A stretch of 64,000 bases of DNA from Prevotella melaninogenica ATCC 25845 (GCF_000144405.1 NC_014370.1:1732409-1796408), one strand, 5' to 3'; positions 52,068-62,036 are shown, counted from the first letter of the stretch. Notes: generated by a model not told the origin, from the letters alone. Program-made: numbers and translations.

Positions 52068-52140
52068 CGCACCCTCCGTGCTAATGTCCCGCACCACTCG
52101 TGCTAAGCCTCCGCACATTATGTGCGGGATATCAACACGG
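52068..52140. repeat. 22-bp GCAC-N5-GTGC unit array, locus 4
   Basis: Units start at 52068, 52090 and 52112, plus a partial AACACGG at 52134. Centres are CCTCC, CACTC and ATTAT. Centre 2 (CACTC) is the complement of GAGTG found at loci 1 and 3. Confidence 0.85.
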
Positions 52141-52249
52141 AGATAGAAAAGCATTATGAAGAATCATTATTGGTATGATAAGAGATATAATAAGCCATTA
52201 ATGACCAACTACATAATGGTAGACATTTACCCAATAATTCAAAAGAAAA

Positions 52250-52298
52250 GATGATTACCAAGCCCCGATAATCTTGTTATCAAGGCTTGATAATCATC
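52250..52298 (-). terminator. Terminator of the PUL (after GH97)
   Basis: GATGATTACCAAGCC pairs with GGCTTGATAATCATC (one mismatch) across a 19-base loop. On the minus strand TTTTCTTTTG follows. It lies 15 bases past the GH97 stop. Confidence 0.75.
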
Positions 52299-52313
52299 TT
52301 GGAAAGTATTTTC

Positions 52314-54335
52314 TTACTTCAAACAAACCAACTGAATGGCAAAACCACCACTCTTAGCCAAGTGCAAGTTGAGTACTGTTTCGTTGTTAACCACCTGCTG
52401 TTCGATCGTCATAGAGTAAGGATTCTTATCGTATTCGGCGTCAGGACCATCCTTATAGATGATAGCCTTGTAACTTGTACCGGGTGAAAGGAAGTCGAGT
52501 TTCAACTTGATATCACGTGTATTCTCGTCACTCATACCTCCAACAAACCAGTTCTCACTATCGCGATCCTTACGTGCAGTAACGATATACTTACCTATCT
52601 CCGCCATAGGAATCACAGTCTTTTGCCAGTTAGAAGGCATTGCCTCGATGAAAGCAAAGGCTGGTTGATCCTTGTAGTTTTCGATTTCGTCGGCTGCCAT
52701 CTGCCATGGAGTATAAATAACAACATACTCAGCCAACTGCTTAGCAAGTGTTGTGTGCGGATGCGTATTAGGATAAACCCTACCTTCAAGGTTAAAGATA
52801 CCTGGTGTAAAGTCTATCGGTCCAGCCAACTGACGAGTGAAAGGAAGTACACAAAGATGGTAAGGAGGGTTACCACCATTGCCATCCCAAGCATTCCACT
52901 CTTGTCCTCTTACACCCTCACTGGCGATAAGGTTTGGATAAGTACGCTGTAAACCGGTTGGCATAGCAGGCTCATGATTAACCACCATAATGTGGTGGCG
53001 GGCTGCAGCCTCTATCACCTTGCGATAGTGACGCACACCATATTGAGAGTGCTGGTGCTCCTTATCGTCCATTAGATTATTGACATAACCCGTCTTAACA
53101 GCCTTAATGCCCATCTTCTCATAGAGGGAGAATGCCGCTTCCAACTGGTTCTCATAGTTCTTTGCAGCACCACCTGTCTCGTTGTGAGCGATGAGTGAGA
53201 CACCCTTTGACAGTGCATACTTCTGCAATCCATCAAAGTCATAATCAGGATAAGCCTTTGTGAAGTTGAATTTATCACCTTCCTTACCCCAGTCGTTTTC
53301 CCATCCATAGTTCCAACCTTCAACCAATACGCCCTTGAAACCATGCTGTGCAGCAAAGTCGATATAGCGTTTTGTATTCTCGGTTGTAGCACCATGCTTA
53401 GGACCTATAGCCCAAGTCGCTGTCTGCATGTGGTAAGACCACCATACACCAACATACTTTCCTGTTGTAATCCATGATGTATCCTTAATCTTACAAGGGT
53501 CGTTAAGGTTCAACATGACACGGTTTGTAATCAAACCACCCACCTTATTCTCCACTGACAACATACGCCAAGGACTGACGAAAGGAGCTTTTGCACGTAC
53601 CAAGTCGCCATTTGACCATGGAACTAACTCAGCCTTCAATCTTACGTTACCATCTTTTGTCTCTACAGGCTTAACATTCAGCGAAGAATAGTCTGTCAGA
53701 TTTGCCTCGTGAAGCATCATATAAAGGTCTGGTTTCGCCTCGATAGTAACAGGAGTGCATACCTTTCCCTTCTTACTCAAGTGGTCCTTTGTCCACAGTC
53801 CCTCATAGTAACCAGCATCATAAGGCAATGTCCATGCCTCTGGATCGCCCTTAAAGCAGAACTCTGTAGCCTCATCTGTAATGACAAAGTCCTTCAACTG
53901 CTTTTGCTCTGGGAATACATAACGGAAGCCCATACCATCGTCAAAGACACGGAAGACGATATTCAGCTGTCGCTGCAGTCCTTTCTTCTGTGCCAACTTC
54001 ATAGTCAACTCGTTATAATGGTTGCGCACATCGACTTCTTCTCCCCATGGTTGGCGCCACATTTCGTCCTTTGTAGCTCTTACAAAAGCCACAACACGGA
54101 AGTCACTATCAAGACTTCCATCTTTCAGTTTCATTCCCAAAGCTGAAGGGAGAAGGATTACTTCCCCACCACGACGCAAAGAATAATAAGGTCGTCCAGC
54201 ATTATCGACACCCACTGTCAGCGTCAGATTGCCCGAAGGTGAACTTACCGTAGCTTCCTGCTTTGCCATCATTGCCATTGGAAGAAGTGCAAAGCACAGC
54301 ACTAAAAAGAGATTTTTAAAACGTTCTGTTTTCAT
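52314..54335 (-). CDS. Glycoside hydrolase family 97 (SusB-like, predicted inverting)
   Basis: The signal peptide is LFLVLCFALLPMAMMAK. The GH97 beta-sandwich domain (VSSPSGNLTLTVGVDNAGRP) comes first, then the TIM barrel with GVLVEGWNYGWENDWG and LIAHNETGGAAKNYENQLEA. The segments VNHEPAMPTGLQRTYPNLIASEG and RGQEWNAW (read in parts) align by eye with the Glu-bearing blocks of SusB, so this should be an inverting, Ca-dependent alpha-glucosidase-type enzyme rather than the retaining (alpha-galactosidase) type. Signal type suggests periplasm. It is the last gene of the PUL, 20 bases after GH71/99, and is followed by a terminator. The exact glucan cleaved is inferred, not shown. Confidence 0.93.
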   Translation of the reverse strand: MKTERFKNLFLVLCFALLPMAMMAKQEATVSSPSGNLTLTVGVDNAGRPYYSLRRGGEVILLPSALGMKLKDGSLDSDFRVVAFVRATKDEMWRQPWGEEVDVRNHYNELTMKLAQKKGLQRQLNIVFRVFDDGMGFRYVFPEQKQLKDFVITDEATEFCFKGDPEAWTLPYDAGYYEGLWTKDHLSKKGKVCTPVTIEAKPDLYMMLHEANLTDYSSLNVKPVETKDGNVRLKAELVPWSNGDLVRAKAPFVSPWRMLSVENKVGGLITNRVMLNLNDPCKIKDTSWITTGKYVGVWWSYHMQTATWAIGPKHGATTENTKRYIDFAAQHGFKGVLVEGWNYGWENDWGKEGDKFNFTKAYPDYDFDGLQKYALSKGVSLIAHNETGGAAKNYENQLEAAFSLYEKMGIKAVKTGYVNNLMDDKEHQHSQYGVRHYRKVIEAAARHHIMVVNHEPAMPTGLQRTYPNLIASEGVRGQEWNAWDGNGGNPPYHLCVLPFTRQLAGPIDFTPGIFNLEGRVYPNTHPHTTLAKQLAEYVVIYTPWQMAADEIENYKDQPAFAFIEAMPSNWQKTVIPMAEIGKYIVTARKDRDSENWFVGGMSDENTRDIKLKLDFLSPGTSYKAIIYKDGPDAEYDKNPYSMTIEQQVVNNETVLNLHLAKSGGFAIQLVCLK

Positions 54336-54355
54336 TTATTGAGATTTTAATAATA

Positions 54356-55588
54356 TTAATTCTTACCATTAACAGCATCAAGTAAGGCTTTCGCCTCACC
54401 TGTCTTCAATTGTACAAGGGCGTTATATGCCTCCTTTACCTTCGCATTATTAGGTTGTGCAACACGTGCTTGATACCAGCGATAGATAAGTTCTAAGTCG
54501 GCTTGCTGATAGCTTACACCTGTGAACTTCTGCAACATGAGGAGGTATTTATACCCATACTCCAAGGTTGGTTCGATAGTAGTTCCCTCGCCATAGTCGT
54601 TCCATGTGCTTATTTGCAGATACTTCAAACCTGCCTGTCGGGCTGCATCAAGCTGTCGCTGGAACAACGCTCCGTTCTCAGTACTGTAGGTTTGATAACC
54701 TGTACCGCCCTCACCTTCTTTGTAATAGTCCCAGAAACCAGGCATAGCACCGCCTACAAAGCACTTATAATCCTTAGCTATAGCATAGTTAGGATTAGGA
54801 TTCACCCATGTATAAACACCTTGTGCATTGTCTGAATAAGTAGCATTATTGACACTACCCATCTTTCCTTCCAGTACAAGAAACATCGGTTTTGTAGTGA
54901 GGATAGAGAAACTACGATACCAGTCTTTGGGCGATTCCATCTGAATAGGACCGAAGTCTAATAACAATGGACGACCCTCAACCTTCACATAACTATCATC
55001 TTTAAAGAAGTTCTCAGCTAAATAACGTAAGTCCTGACGTACTGTTCCAACCTTACCTGTCACTCCTTCGAGTGTTCTGTCTTCATAAACGACACTCATC
55101 TTGAGCCCTGCACGTTTCAAAGCACGGAAGAGTGCTTCAGTATTCGACTTATGTAAGGCGATAGAATTATCACTATTAACGCCATACCAGTCGACCATTA
55201 CACCGTCTAATCCAGCATATTTCATCAGCAAACACTGATAATCCAACACAGCCTCATCGCCACTTGCATAAGGACCCGTCTGTGGATAATAGTGTGAAGC
55301 TATCTGTCTTTTGCCGTTAGCATCGGTCTTGTTAGGGTCACAGTTCTTCATTGTCCAGTGGTAACCCCACTTTCCTTCGTTCTTAGGGTTGGATGTGGTC
55401 GTCTCAAACCAAGGCATATAATGTGCATACACCTGCATAGTGTTTGACTTCGTAACGGCAACAGGCACGACTTGCGTAGTCTGCTGACTGCCTTCAGGCT
55501 TCTTAGGTGCACCCTCATAGCTGTCTGCACAAGACGCAAAAAGCAATCCTGAGACAGCTGCAAATGTAAATACTGATTTCAACTTCAT
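54356..55588 (-). CDS. GH71/GH99-like glycoside hydrolase, lipoprotein
   Basis: The start at 55588 (MKLKSVFTFAAVSGLLFASC) gives a lipobox ending at Cys20; an ATG 13 codons upstream is less likely. The mature protein begins with a short acidic linker, then a TIM-barrel domain: VYAHYMPWFETT at the first strand, LLMKYAGLDGVMVDWYGVN, MSVVYEDRTLEG, and ISTWNDYGEGTTIEPTLEYG near the end. These patterns fit the GH71/GH99-like clan, which includes alpha-1,3-glucanases and endo-alpha-mannosidases. As a surface or periplasmic lipoprotein it would cut the polymer before GH97 trims it. Its own -7 box is at 55713-55721, so it may be transcribed separately from SusCD. Confidence 0.85.
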   Translation of the reverse strand: MKLKSVFTFAAVSGLLFASCADSYEGAPKKPEGSQQTTQVVPVAVTKSNTMQVYAHYMPWFETTTSNPKNEGKWGYHWTMKNCDPNKTDANGKRQIASHYYPQTGPYASGDEAVLDYQCLLMKYAGLDGVMVDWYGVNSDNSIALHKSNTEALFRALKRAGLKMSVVYEDRTLEGVTGKVGTVRQDLRYLAENFFKDDSYVKVEGRPLLLDFGPIQMESPKDWYRSFSILTTKPMFLVLEGKMGSVNNATYSDNAQGVYTWVNPNPNYAIAKDYKCFVGGAMPGFWDYYKEGEGGTGYQTYSTENGALFQRQLDAARQAGLKYLQISTWNDYGEGTTIEPTLEYGYKYLLMLQKFTGVSYQQADLELIYRWYQARVAQPNNAKVKEAYNALVQLKTGEAKALLDAVNGKN

Positions 55589-55712
55589 CTTGTTTAATGT
55601 TCTCTTAGCTGACTTTCCTATTCCCAAAGCAGTTGCAGAAAGATTCCTACTTCTTATATTGATACCGCTATCCTACTCTCTGCCGCTATGTAAAAGCTAT
55701 CCTTTCGTAAGT

Positions 55713-55721
55713 ACAAAGATA
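55713..55721 (-). promoter_or_regulatory. -7 box of the GH71/99-like gene
   Basis: On the minus strand TATCTTTGT, a consensus match, 125 bases before the ATG. Confidence 0.55.
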
Positions 55722-55773
55722 AACTTTAAATACTATAAAGAAGAACTTCAACCACATAAAAAGGCATCTTTCT

Positions 55774-55864
55774 CGAATTATTTTCATGAAGAAAAAGAAT
55801 TCTTTTCATGATAATAAATATTTCTTTTCACGATGAAAAATATTTTTTTTCATGAAAGTAATTT
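55774..55864. repeat. 22-bp CATG array, locus 4
   Basis: The C of CATG/CACG is at 55785, 55807, 55829 and 55851: spacing 22, 22, 22. Unit 3 has CACG. Spacers include GAATTC and AAATATTT. Confidence 0.9.
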
Positions 55865-56007
55865 GCCACAGACAGCTTTTCTATAGGAGAAAGTCATGTT
55901 ATTAACTTGATATTACATGGGTTGTTGCATCATAAAAGGGGCTGTTTTCTTAGAAGTTAGTAGGTCCTTTCATTCTGTTTAAAACCTATCGAATAAAGCC
56001 TTTAAAA

Positions 56008-56053
56008 CCCAATGGCAACTGCATGGACCTAAAATCCTTGCCGTACCATTGGG
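56008..56053 (-). terminator. Probable terminator after susD
   Basis: CCCAATGG and CCATTGGG pair, with inner GGCAA/TTGCC, across ~30 bases. On the minus strand TTTTAAAGG follows. It is 30 bases past the SusD stop. Confidence 0.5.
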
Positions 56054-56082
56054 CATCTTTATAACACTAAACCCATCAAAAA

Positions 56083-57645
56083 TTAACTTTCGTAACCAGG
56101 ATTCTGCTTTAAGTTAGGGTTCTTGCTCAACTCCTCTTGTGGAATTGGATAGATACCTGTATGCTTGTCGGCAGGATCGGCTGGCTTCTCCCACCACGCT
56201 TTGAAGTAAGTTCCAAAGCGGATGTTGGTTGTACGGCGCAGATTCTCAAATACAAACTCGTGCTTCCACTCTGTGTCAAGATCGTCGAGGGTGAGCGTTG
56301 TGAGGTCGTCAAGGCCTGCACGCTTACGAATCTGATTGATATAAGTGAGTGCTGTTGAGGTGTAACCCAAACGGAAGTTACACTCTGCTTGCATCATCAA
56401 AATCTCTGCATAGCGCATTAGTACCCAGTCGTTGTCGCGCTCCCAAGAGTCATTAGCACTCCATTCGTACTTATTCAGACGTGCACCAGCATTCTTAGCA
56501 GCATCGGTGAAGTTGTCTATTTCCTCCGTATAGTTCAATGGTGAGCCATCATCCATCAGTACTTCAGAACCATCCTTAGCACTGTATTGCTGACCGATGA
56601 GCAGACTTTGGCGACGTACATCCTTCGCATCGAATGATGAGTAGAGTCCAGGCTGTGCGCAGATACCATTACCACACCACTGATAAACGCCGGCTGGGTC
56701 GAAAGCCAACTTCTGGTTATAGTGGTAGGTCATACTTGCAAGATAGTTACCTACAGTTCCCTGCTTGTGATCGTAAGGTATTGCAAAGATGATTTCAGGA
56801 GATTTCTCGTTCTGAATAGCGAAACTTGCCTTATAATTTGCAGTCAGCGAATAGCCTTGAACCTTATTACAAGCATCAAGACAGTCCTGCCAACGAGCCG
56901 TACCAGTAAACACCTCGGCATTAAGATAGAGTCGTGCCAAGAGCGTATTGGCTACGTTCTGGGTAAAACGACCGTAGGTAATGCCAGTAGGCAAGAGTGG
57001 GATAATCTCCTTGAGTTCCTTCTCAATGAAGGCAAAGACATCCTTACGCGGAGTATTCGTTGGGAGTTCCTTCTGCGTGAAGTCGGTCACAACAGGTACG
57101 TTTCCAAAGCAGTCGAGCAGGTTGTAATAGTAGTAAGCACGCAAGCCACGCAACTCTGCTTCCACTTTCTGCTTATCCTCTGTCGTCAGTCCACTCTGTT
57201 CTACCTGATAGATAATGGCATTCACCTTAGAAACACCAGTGAAGTTATATCGCCAAACAGAGAGGATACCAGAGTTCTTAGCATCCCAGTTGTGGCGTTG
57301 GAACTGCTGATAGCGACCGCCATCATACCAGTCTGTACCACGGGTTGGTATACATGCTTCATCACTTGAGCACTCCTGTGTGAAGAATACATACTCACAA
57401 GTAGGATAACAGATGATACCTGCGCCCTCAGGAGTACCAGAACCATAGCCTCGGAGGGTAGCGTAAGCACCTCCAACGATGGTTGCTACCTCAGAAGAAG
57501 TCTTGCCATAGTCATCCTGCGACACCTTATCGTAGAGTTGTTCGTTAAGGTCAGTACAGGAAGCCATTGCCAAGAGCAGTCCTACTCCTAACCAAGCCTT
57601 CCGTCCAGGAAGGACATTTGATATGCTAATATTCAATCGTTTCAT
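56083..57645 (-). CDS. susD: SusD/RagB-family nutrient-binding outer-membrane lipoprotein
   Basis: The signal peptide ends in a lipobox (LLAMASC, Cys30), then TDLNEQLYDKVSQDDY as usual for SusD proteins. The helical TPR-rich body contains ELRGLRAYYYYNLLDCFGNVP and the C-terminal RYAEILMMQAECNFRLG and NQIRKRAGLDDL segments that are family hallmarks. SusD forms a lid over the SusC barrel and binds the glycan outside the cell. It follows susC by 39 bases. Glycan specificity is not predictable. The name is by family, not by substrate. Confidence 0.95.
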   Translation of the reverse strand: MKRLNISISNVLPGRKAWLGVGLLLAMASCTDLNEQLYDKVSQDDYGKTSSEVATIVGGAYATLRGYGSGTPEGAGIICYPTCEYVFFTQECSSDEACIPTRGTDWYDGGRYQQFQRHNWDAKNSGILSVWRYNFTGVSKVNAIIYQVEQSGLTTEDKQKVEAELRGLRAYYYYNLLDCFGNVPVVTDFTQKELPTNTPRKDVFAFIEKELKEIIPLLPTGITYGRFTQNVANTLLARLYLNAEVFTGTARWQDCLDACNKVQGYSLTANYKASFAIQNEKSPEIIFAIPYDHKQGTVGNYLASMTYHYNQKLAFDPAGVYQWCGNGICAQPGLYSSFDAKDVRRQSLLIGQQYSAKDGSEVLMDDGSPLNYTEEIDNFTDAAKNAGARLNKYEWSANDSWERDNDWVLMRYAEILMMQAECNFRLGYTSTALTYINQIRKRAGLDDLTTLTLDDLDTEWKHEFVFENLRRTTNIRFGTYFKAWWEKPADPADKHTGIYPIPQEELSKNPNLKQNPGYES

Positions 57646-57684
57646 AATAATTATGTTCTTATAATGTTGAATGTTATGGTAAGA

Positions 57685-60621
57685 TTAGAAGCCGATGTTC
57701 ACACCCAATGAGAAAGTGCGTGGTCGTGGATAACTGTTGAAGAAGTCAATACCAGGTGAGTTCAGTACGTTGTCTGGTACACTTACTTCTGGATCGATAC
57801 CCTTATAGCCTGTAATACAGAAGAGGTTTTCGCCTGTCACATAGAAACGTAGACGACTAAGACCCATCTTCTTCACTACATTCATCGGAACAGAATAGCC
57901 CAAAGTGATAGACTGTAGACGGAAGAAATCACCATTCTCTATGAAGTAATCAGAGAAAGTTGGATTATCAGTAATACCGCTCTTCATGAAGTCGTCGAGG
58001 GTGTTCTGTGATGGGAAGCGTGTTGGATCATACATCACCATGCGGCTAACATTCAGTACCTTCTGTCCGAACATACCATAAGCAGCTACGCTCGCATCGA
58101 AGTCATGCCATGTTGCATTGAGTGAAAGACCAAGGTTCCACTTAGGCATTGCGGAGCCTAAATAGCCTTCCTTCACCTTTCCATTCTCGTCTTTTTCAAG
58201 CATATACTTGCCGTCGTCTGATATTCCTGTACAATGAGGACCCCAGAAGGCACCTGCAGGAAAGCCCTCTTTGATGACCTGTGCGTAGGTGTTTGACATA
58301 CCACGAACACTGTGCAGAGGACCTGCTTGAAGTCCAACTGCCTGATATTGGTCGTTAGAAAGCTTCGTAATCTCCTGATGGTTGTAGGCAAGAGAGAGGT
58401 TAGCATCAAGTGTCCAATCCTTCGTGCGGACTGCTTTATAACCCAAAGTAAGCTCAAATCCCTTGTTTACTAAGTCACCAACATTCGCCAACATCGTACC
58501 CACAAGGTATGGAGGTTGTGGCACTGGATAAGTCCAAAGGAGGTCGGAAGTCTTCTTATAGTAAAGTTCTAACGTACCATTCAATCTATTGTATAGAGAG
58601 AAATCAACACCAAGGTTCCACTGTGCTGTTGACTCCCATTTGAGGTCTGGGTTAGGGTTTTGAATCTGTGTGTAGGAGTTCTTCCATGTTCCCGTAGTCC
58701 CATCGTAGTAGGCAGAACCTGCTGCAGAGAGGATAGAGAGCGACTTATATTCGCCAATACCATTCTGATTACCAGTCACACCGAAGCCTGCACGAAGCTT
58801 TAAGTTGTCGAGCCACTCACGTGTTGAAGCCATGAAAGGCTCTTCAGAGATACGCCAAGCCAAAGAAAGAGAAGGGAATACGCCCCACTTATGGTGCTGA
58901 CCAAAGCGAGAAGAACCATCATTACGCAGCGTAGCAGTAAGCATATAGCGGTCCATCAGGCTGTAGTTCACACGACCAAAGAACGAAATAAGCTTTGATT
59001 CACCCTTATAAGAACCCACATCTCCCTGTCTGTGGTCTGTTCCTGCACCTAAGTTGTTATATCCGAAAGCATCAGAATCGAAGCCAGAGCGTGTTGAACT
59101 GAAGCCTTCATAGGTGTTATCGAGGTAAGAATAACCACCCATAAGATTCAAATGGTGGATGTCTGCGAACTTTTTATCGTATGTTAAGTAAAGTTCTAAC
59201 TGCTTATTTGTATAGTCATCATAGATTCTTTGACCCCATCCATGCTCACTCTGTCCCTCCATTCGAGCATAAGTAGGCTTGTATAAGCCCGACTTAACAG
59301 AGTTGAATTCATAGGATGTATTGACCGTAGCAACCAATCCTTCGAGGAGAGAAAGCTCTGCCTTCAAGTAGCCTAAGAAGCGATGACGTTTGCGATCTTC
59401 AGTTCTGTTGTTGTTTAACTCAACTGGATTCTCTGTGTTTGTACCATTGAATTGAGCATAGCTGCCGTCTTGATTATAGACAGGGAAGGTTGGTTGAAGG
59501 TTAGTCATGCGTTCAAAGATACGGTTATCGACTGGATGCCAACTGTCAAAGTTGGTGTTGATGCCCTCATCCAAACGTAAACGACCATTCATTCCAGTCT
59601 GATAAGCAGAGAGAGAACCAGCAAGTCGGTTCATAGTATTGTTCTTAATGACACCTTCATTGTTGTTATAAGTGAAGCTGGCACGATATCCATGCTTCTT
59701 CTTTGACGATGAGAAGTTGATATTATGCCCATGAGAGACAGCCGTACGCATAAGTTCTTTCTGCCAGTCGGTGCTTGCTCCGAAGTCTAAAGCACTCATA
59801 TTGCCTGTTGAACGAACATAACTACGCCACTGATTTGCCGATAGTAAGTCGAGTGTTTTGGCTGCAGAAGCTAAGGCAACATAGCCATTATACTGAATAG
59901 TATTCACCTCAGTGTCTGAGCCTTGACGATTGGTAGTAATGATGATAACACCATTTGCACCACGAGAACCATAGATAGCCGCAGCAGAGGCGTCCTTAAG
60001 AATATCCATGCTAACAATCTCTGAAGGTTGAACAGAGTTGATATCAACACCTGGAATACCATCTACAACAACCAACGGACCATTACTTGCCGACAAAGAC
60101 GTACCACCACGAAGACGGATAGAAGCACCTGACTCAACAGCTCCAGAGCTTTGTACGATAGAAAGACCAGCCACCTTACCTTGCAACAACTGCTCAGTAG
60201 AGGTGATCACACCCTGTTTCATATCCTTAGAATTGACTGAGGCAATGGCACCCGTAAGGTCGCTCTTGCGCATCTTACCGTATCCAACGCCCACGATAGT
60301 CACCTCATCAAGTGTCTTGGCATCCTCTTCCATCACGACTTTTAAGTCTTTTCCTGCCTGCACCTTACGACTTGTATAGCCTACATAGGTGATTTCGAGC
60401 ATATCACCTTGCCGACACTGGATAGTGAAATTACCATCAATATCAGTGATAGCACCCACCTTACCACCTACAACACTCACCGAAGCACCAATAAGTGGCT
60501 CATGACCGCTATCAGATACCGTACCAGTAGCAGTGAAGTCCTGTGCTGATACCTGACTACAGAACATCATCAACACAAAGAGGATGAGTCCCGATAGTTT
60601 ATTTTTTATTGTTAGTTTCAT
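57685..60621 (-). CDS. susC: SusC/RagA-family TonB-linked outer-membrane transporter
   Basis: The start at 60621 (MKLTIKNKLSGLILFVLMMF) begins a signal peptide; an ATG 14 codons earlier is possible. Carboxypeptidase-like domain (ATGTVSDSGHEPLIGASVSV), plug domain (GVGYGKMRKSDLTGAIASVN, then RLRGGTSLSASNGPLVVVDG) and a ~700-residue barrel follow, ending SLGVNIGF with a terminal aromatic. It imports oligosaccharides with TonB energy together with SusD. No TonB-ExbBD or anti-sigma/sigma pair is adjacent. Length is typical. It follows the 406-residue gene by 59 bases. Confidence 0.95.
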   Translation of the reverse strand: MKLTIKNKLSGLILFVLMMFCSQVSAQDFTATGTVSDSGHEPLIGASVSVVGGKVGAITDIDGNFTIQCRQGDMLEITYVGYTSRKVQAGKDLKVVMEEDAKTLDEVTIVGVGYGKMRKSDLTGAIASVNSKDMKQGVITSTEQLLQGKVAGLSIVQSSGAVESGASIRLRGGTSLSASNGPLVVVDGIPGVDINSVQPSEIVSMDILKDASAAAIYGSRGANGVIIITTNRQGSDTEVNTIQYNGYVALASAAKTLDLLSANQWRSYVRSTGNMSALDFGASTDWQKELMRTAVSHGHNINFSSSKKKHGYRASFTYNNNEGVIKNNTMNRLAGSLSAYQTGMNGRLRLDEGINTNFDSWHPVDNRIFERMTNLQPTFPVYNQDGSYAQFNGTNTENPVELNNNRTEDRKRHRFLGYLKAELSLLEGLVATVNTSYEFNSVKSGLYKPTYARMEGQSEHGWGQRIYDDYTNKQLELYLTYDKKFADIHHLNLMGGYSYLDNTYEGFSSTRSGFDSDAFGYNNLGAGTDHRQGDVGSYKGESKLISFFGRVNYSLMDRYMLTATLRNDGSSRFGQHHKWGVFPSLSLAWRISEEPFMASTREWLDNLKLRAGFGVTGNQNGIGEYKSLSILSAAGSAYYDGTTGTWKNSYTQIQNPNPDLKWESTAQWNLGVDFSLYNRLNGTLELYYKKTSDLLWTYPVPQPPYLVGTMLANVGDLVNKGFELTLGYKAVRTKDWTLDANLSLAYNHQEITKLSNDQYQAVGLQAGPLHSVRGMSNTYAQVIKEGFPAGAFWGPHCTGISDDGKYMLEKDENGKVKEGYLGSAMPKWNLGLSLNATWHDFDASVAAYGMFGQKVLNVSRMVMYDPTRFPSQNTLDDFMKSGITDNPTFSDYFIENGDFFRLQSITLGYSVPMNVVKKMGLSRLRFYVTGENLFCITGYKGIDPEVSVPDNVLNSPGIDFFNSYPRPRTFSLGVNIGF

Positions 60622-60680
60622 AGAATTTAATGCTTTTATGGATTGAATAAGACGAGGAATCATTCTCTCCTCTTCCGTTA

Positions 60681-61901
60681 TTAATCAGCCACAACGAGCG
60701 GTATTGTTGATGTGACAACCGTCTTATCGTGCTGATCCTTTACTGTTACCTTCAGCTCAGAAGCTTCCACACCCTGCAACTCCTTGTTCAAGTCGAGTGT
60801 TGCCTCACGCTTATCGCGCACGCCAGGCATAGTACCAGTAATCGTCTTTGTACCTGCCACGATAGTATATTTCAAGTCACCAGCCGTACGCTCATTGTAT
60901 TCACGCGTCAACGTAAGGATGTCCTTACTGCTTAGGCGTGTTGGGAAATAAGAGAAAACAGGGTCTGGATAAGGAGTAGCCGTACCTGCCTTTTGCTTTT
61001 GGTCACCACTATTCACACCCCACTGGTTAGCTCCTGCAGCATCCTTTATGACCTTGATGATAAGATAAGTCATATTTTCAAGCTGAAAAGCTGCCTTTTC
61101 ATCGGGATCAGCAAGGATGGTTGGCTTGTCTGCCTGCCCTGCATCTTGTGGGTTATAAGCATAGTATTCACTTGGAACACCTACATTCCAAACGTACAAA
61201 CCATTAGAAAGTTTCTTCAAACCTGTCTTTGTTAACACTGCAGGACGCCATACATCCAAGGTCTGTTGTACGGTCCAATCGTTCAAACCTGAGTGTGCAG
61301 CAAACTCTACGAAGTCGGCATCTTTTGCCAATTCTGTCAATGTCTTCTCACCTAATTTATATACATCAGGATTGAAAACTACTGTCAACGGCTCGTCTAA
61401 AGTGAACTTATCGGTGAAACCCTTATCTTTCTTGCCACTGAAGAAACGGATTCCATCACCTGATTTCTTAAACTCCTTGAATTCAGAACGGCTGTCAGGA
61501 GCTGCGAAAACACCGGACCACATACTACCATCCTTCGTCTTCAGACGTTGCCAAAAGCCTGGCCACGCATCATCTTCAAACTTTGAAACATCGCTGCTAA
61601 AGTACTGTGTCGGTACCATTGTCTTCTTATAGATGTTGTTACCAACGTATTCCAACTTCGCAAAGTCAGATGAATTGCCACCATGACCAGCATCTGGCTC
61701 AGTTGGCTGCCATGCCCAGAGATAGAGGTCAACACCCTCCTGAAAACCGACATCGGTCAAATCATAATAGAAAGTAACCTCTTCATCAGCCGTGAAGACA
61801 GCAGGAACTGTCCAGCACTTTGGTGCCTTCGGTAGTTCTACACCATCAGCAAACAATGCCAAGGGGAACAAGCACATCAATGCAAATAATATCTTCTTCA
61901 T
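60681..61901 (-). CDS. PUL-associated secreted protein (possible DUF4961-type glycan-binding protein)
   Basis: The signal peptide is MKKILFALMCLFPLALFADG with no lipobox. The mature ~385 residues are beta-rich and aromatic (CWTVPAVFTADEEVTFYYDL, LYLWAWQPTEPDAGH, WSGVFAAPDSRSEF, VWNVGVPSEYYAYNP), consistent with several beta-sandwich glycan-binding modules. DUF4961-type proteins sit in the same position of related PULs, but I cannot confirm the family. It is upstream of susC by 59 bases and co-directional, so it likely captures or recognises the glycan at the surface (inference). The unlipidated N-terminus is odd for a surface binder. Confidence 0.72.
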   Translation of the reverse strand: MKKILFALMCLFPLALFADGVELPKAPKCWTVPAVFTADEEVTFYYDLTDVGFQEGVDLYLWAWQPTEPDAGHGGNSSDFAKLEYVGNNIYKKTMVPTQYFSSDVSKFEDDAWPGFWQRLKTKDGSMWSGVFAAPDSRSEFKEFKKSGDGIRFFSGKKDKGFTDKFTLDEPLTVVFNPDVYKLGEKTLTELAKDADFVEFAAHSGLNDWTVQQTLDVWRPAVLTKTGLKKLSNGLYVWNVGVPSEYYAYNPQDAGQADKPTILADPDEKAAFQLENMTYLIIKVIKDAAGANQWGVNSGDQKQKAGTATPYPDPVFSYFPTRLSSKDILTLTREYNERTAGDLKYTIVAGTKTITGTMPGVRDKREATLDLNKELQGVEASELKVTVKDQHDKTVVTSTIPLVVAD

Positions 61902-62036
61902 ATTGATTCTGTTATTTTAGGGGAGTTAGGAAGTAATAAAGTAAGATGGTAACTTATAGAAAAGTCCTACAAAAAAAAGACTTTGAAGCTTTGATAAGCC
62001 CAAGAGAATAAGTACTGAAACTTCCACGCTCCGAAA

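Larger units (their letters stand above)
51789..52313. other. Intergenic region with 22-bp array
   Basis: It contains the degenerate -7 box CATCTTTGC of the receptor gene (51810-51818, minus strand), a GCAC/GTGC array (52068-52140) and the terminator of the GH97 gene (52250-52298). No gene. Confidence 0.6.
55589..56082. other. Intergenic region splitting the PUL
   Basis: It holds the -7 box of the GH71/99 gene (55713-55721), a 22-bp CATG array (55774-55864) and the terminator-like hairpin after susD (56008-56053). No gene. Confidence 0.65.

Noticed and set aside
56722..57369. 215-codon frame opposite susD
   Set aside because: Antisense shadow of susD; no promoter and no plausible protein features.
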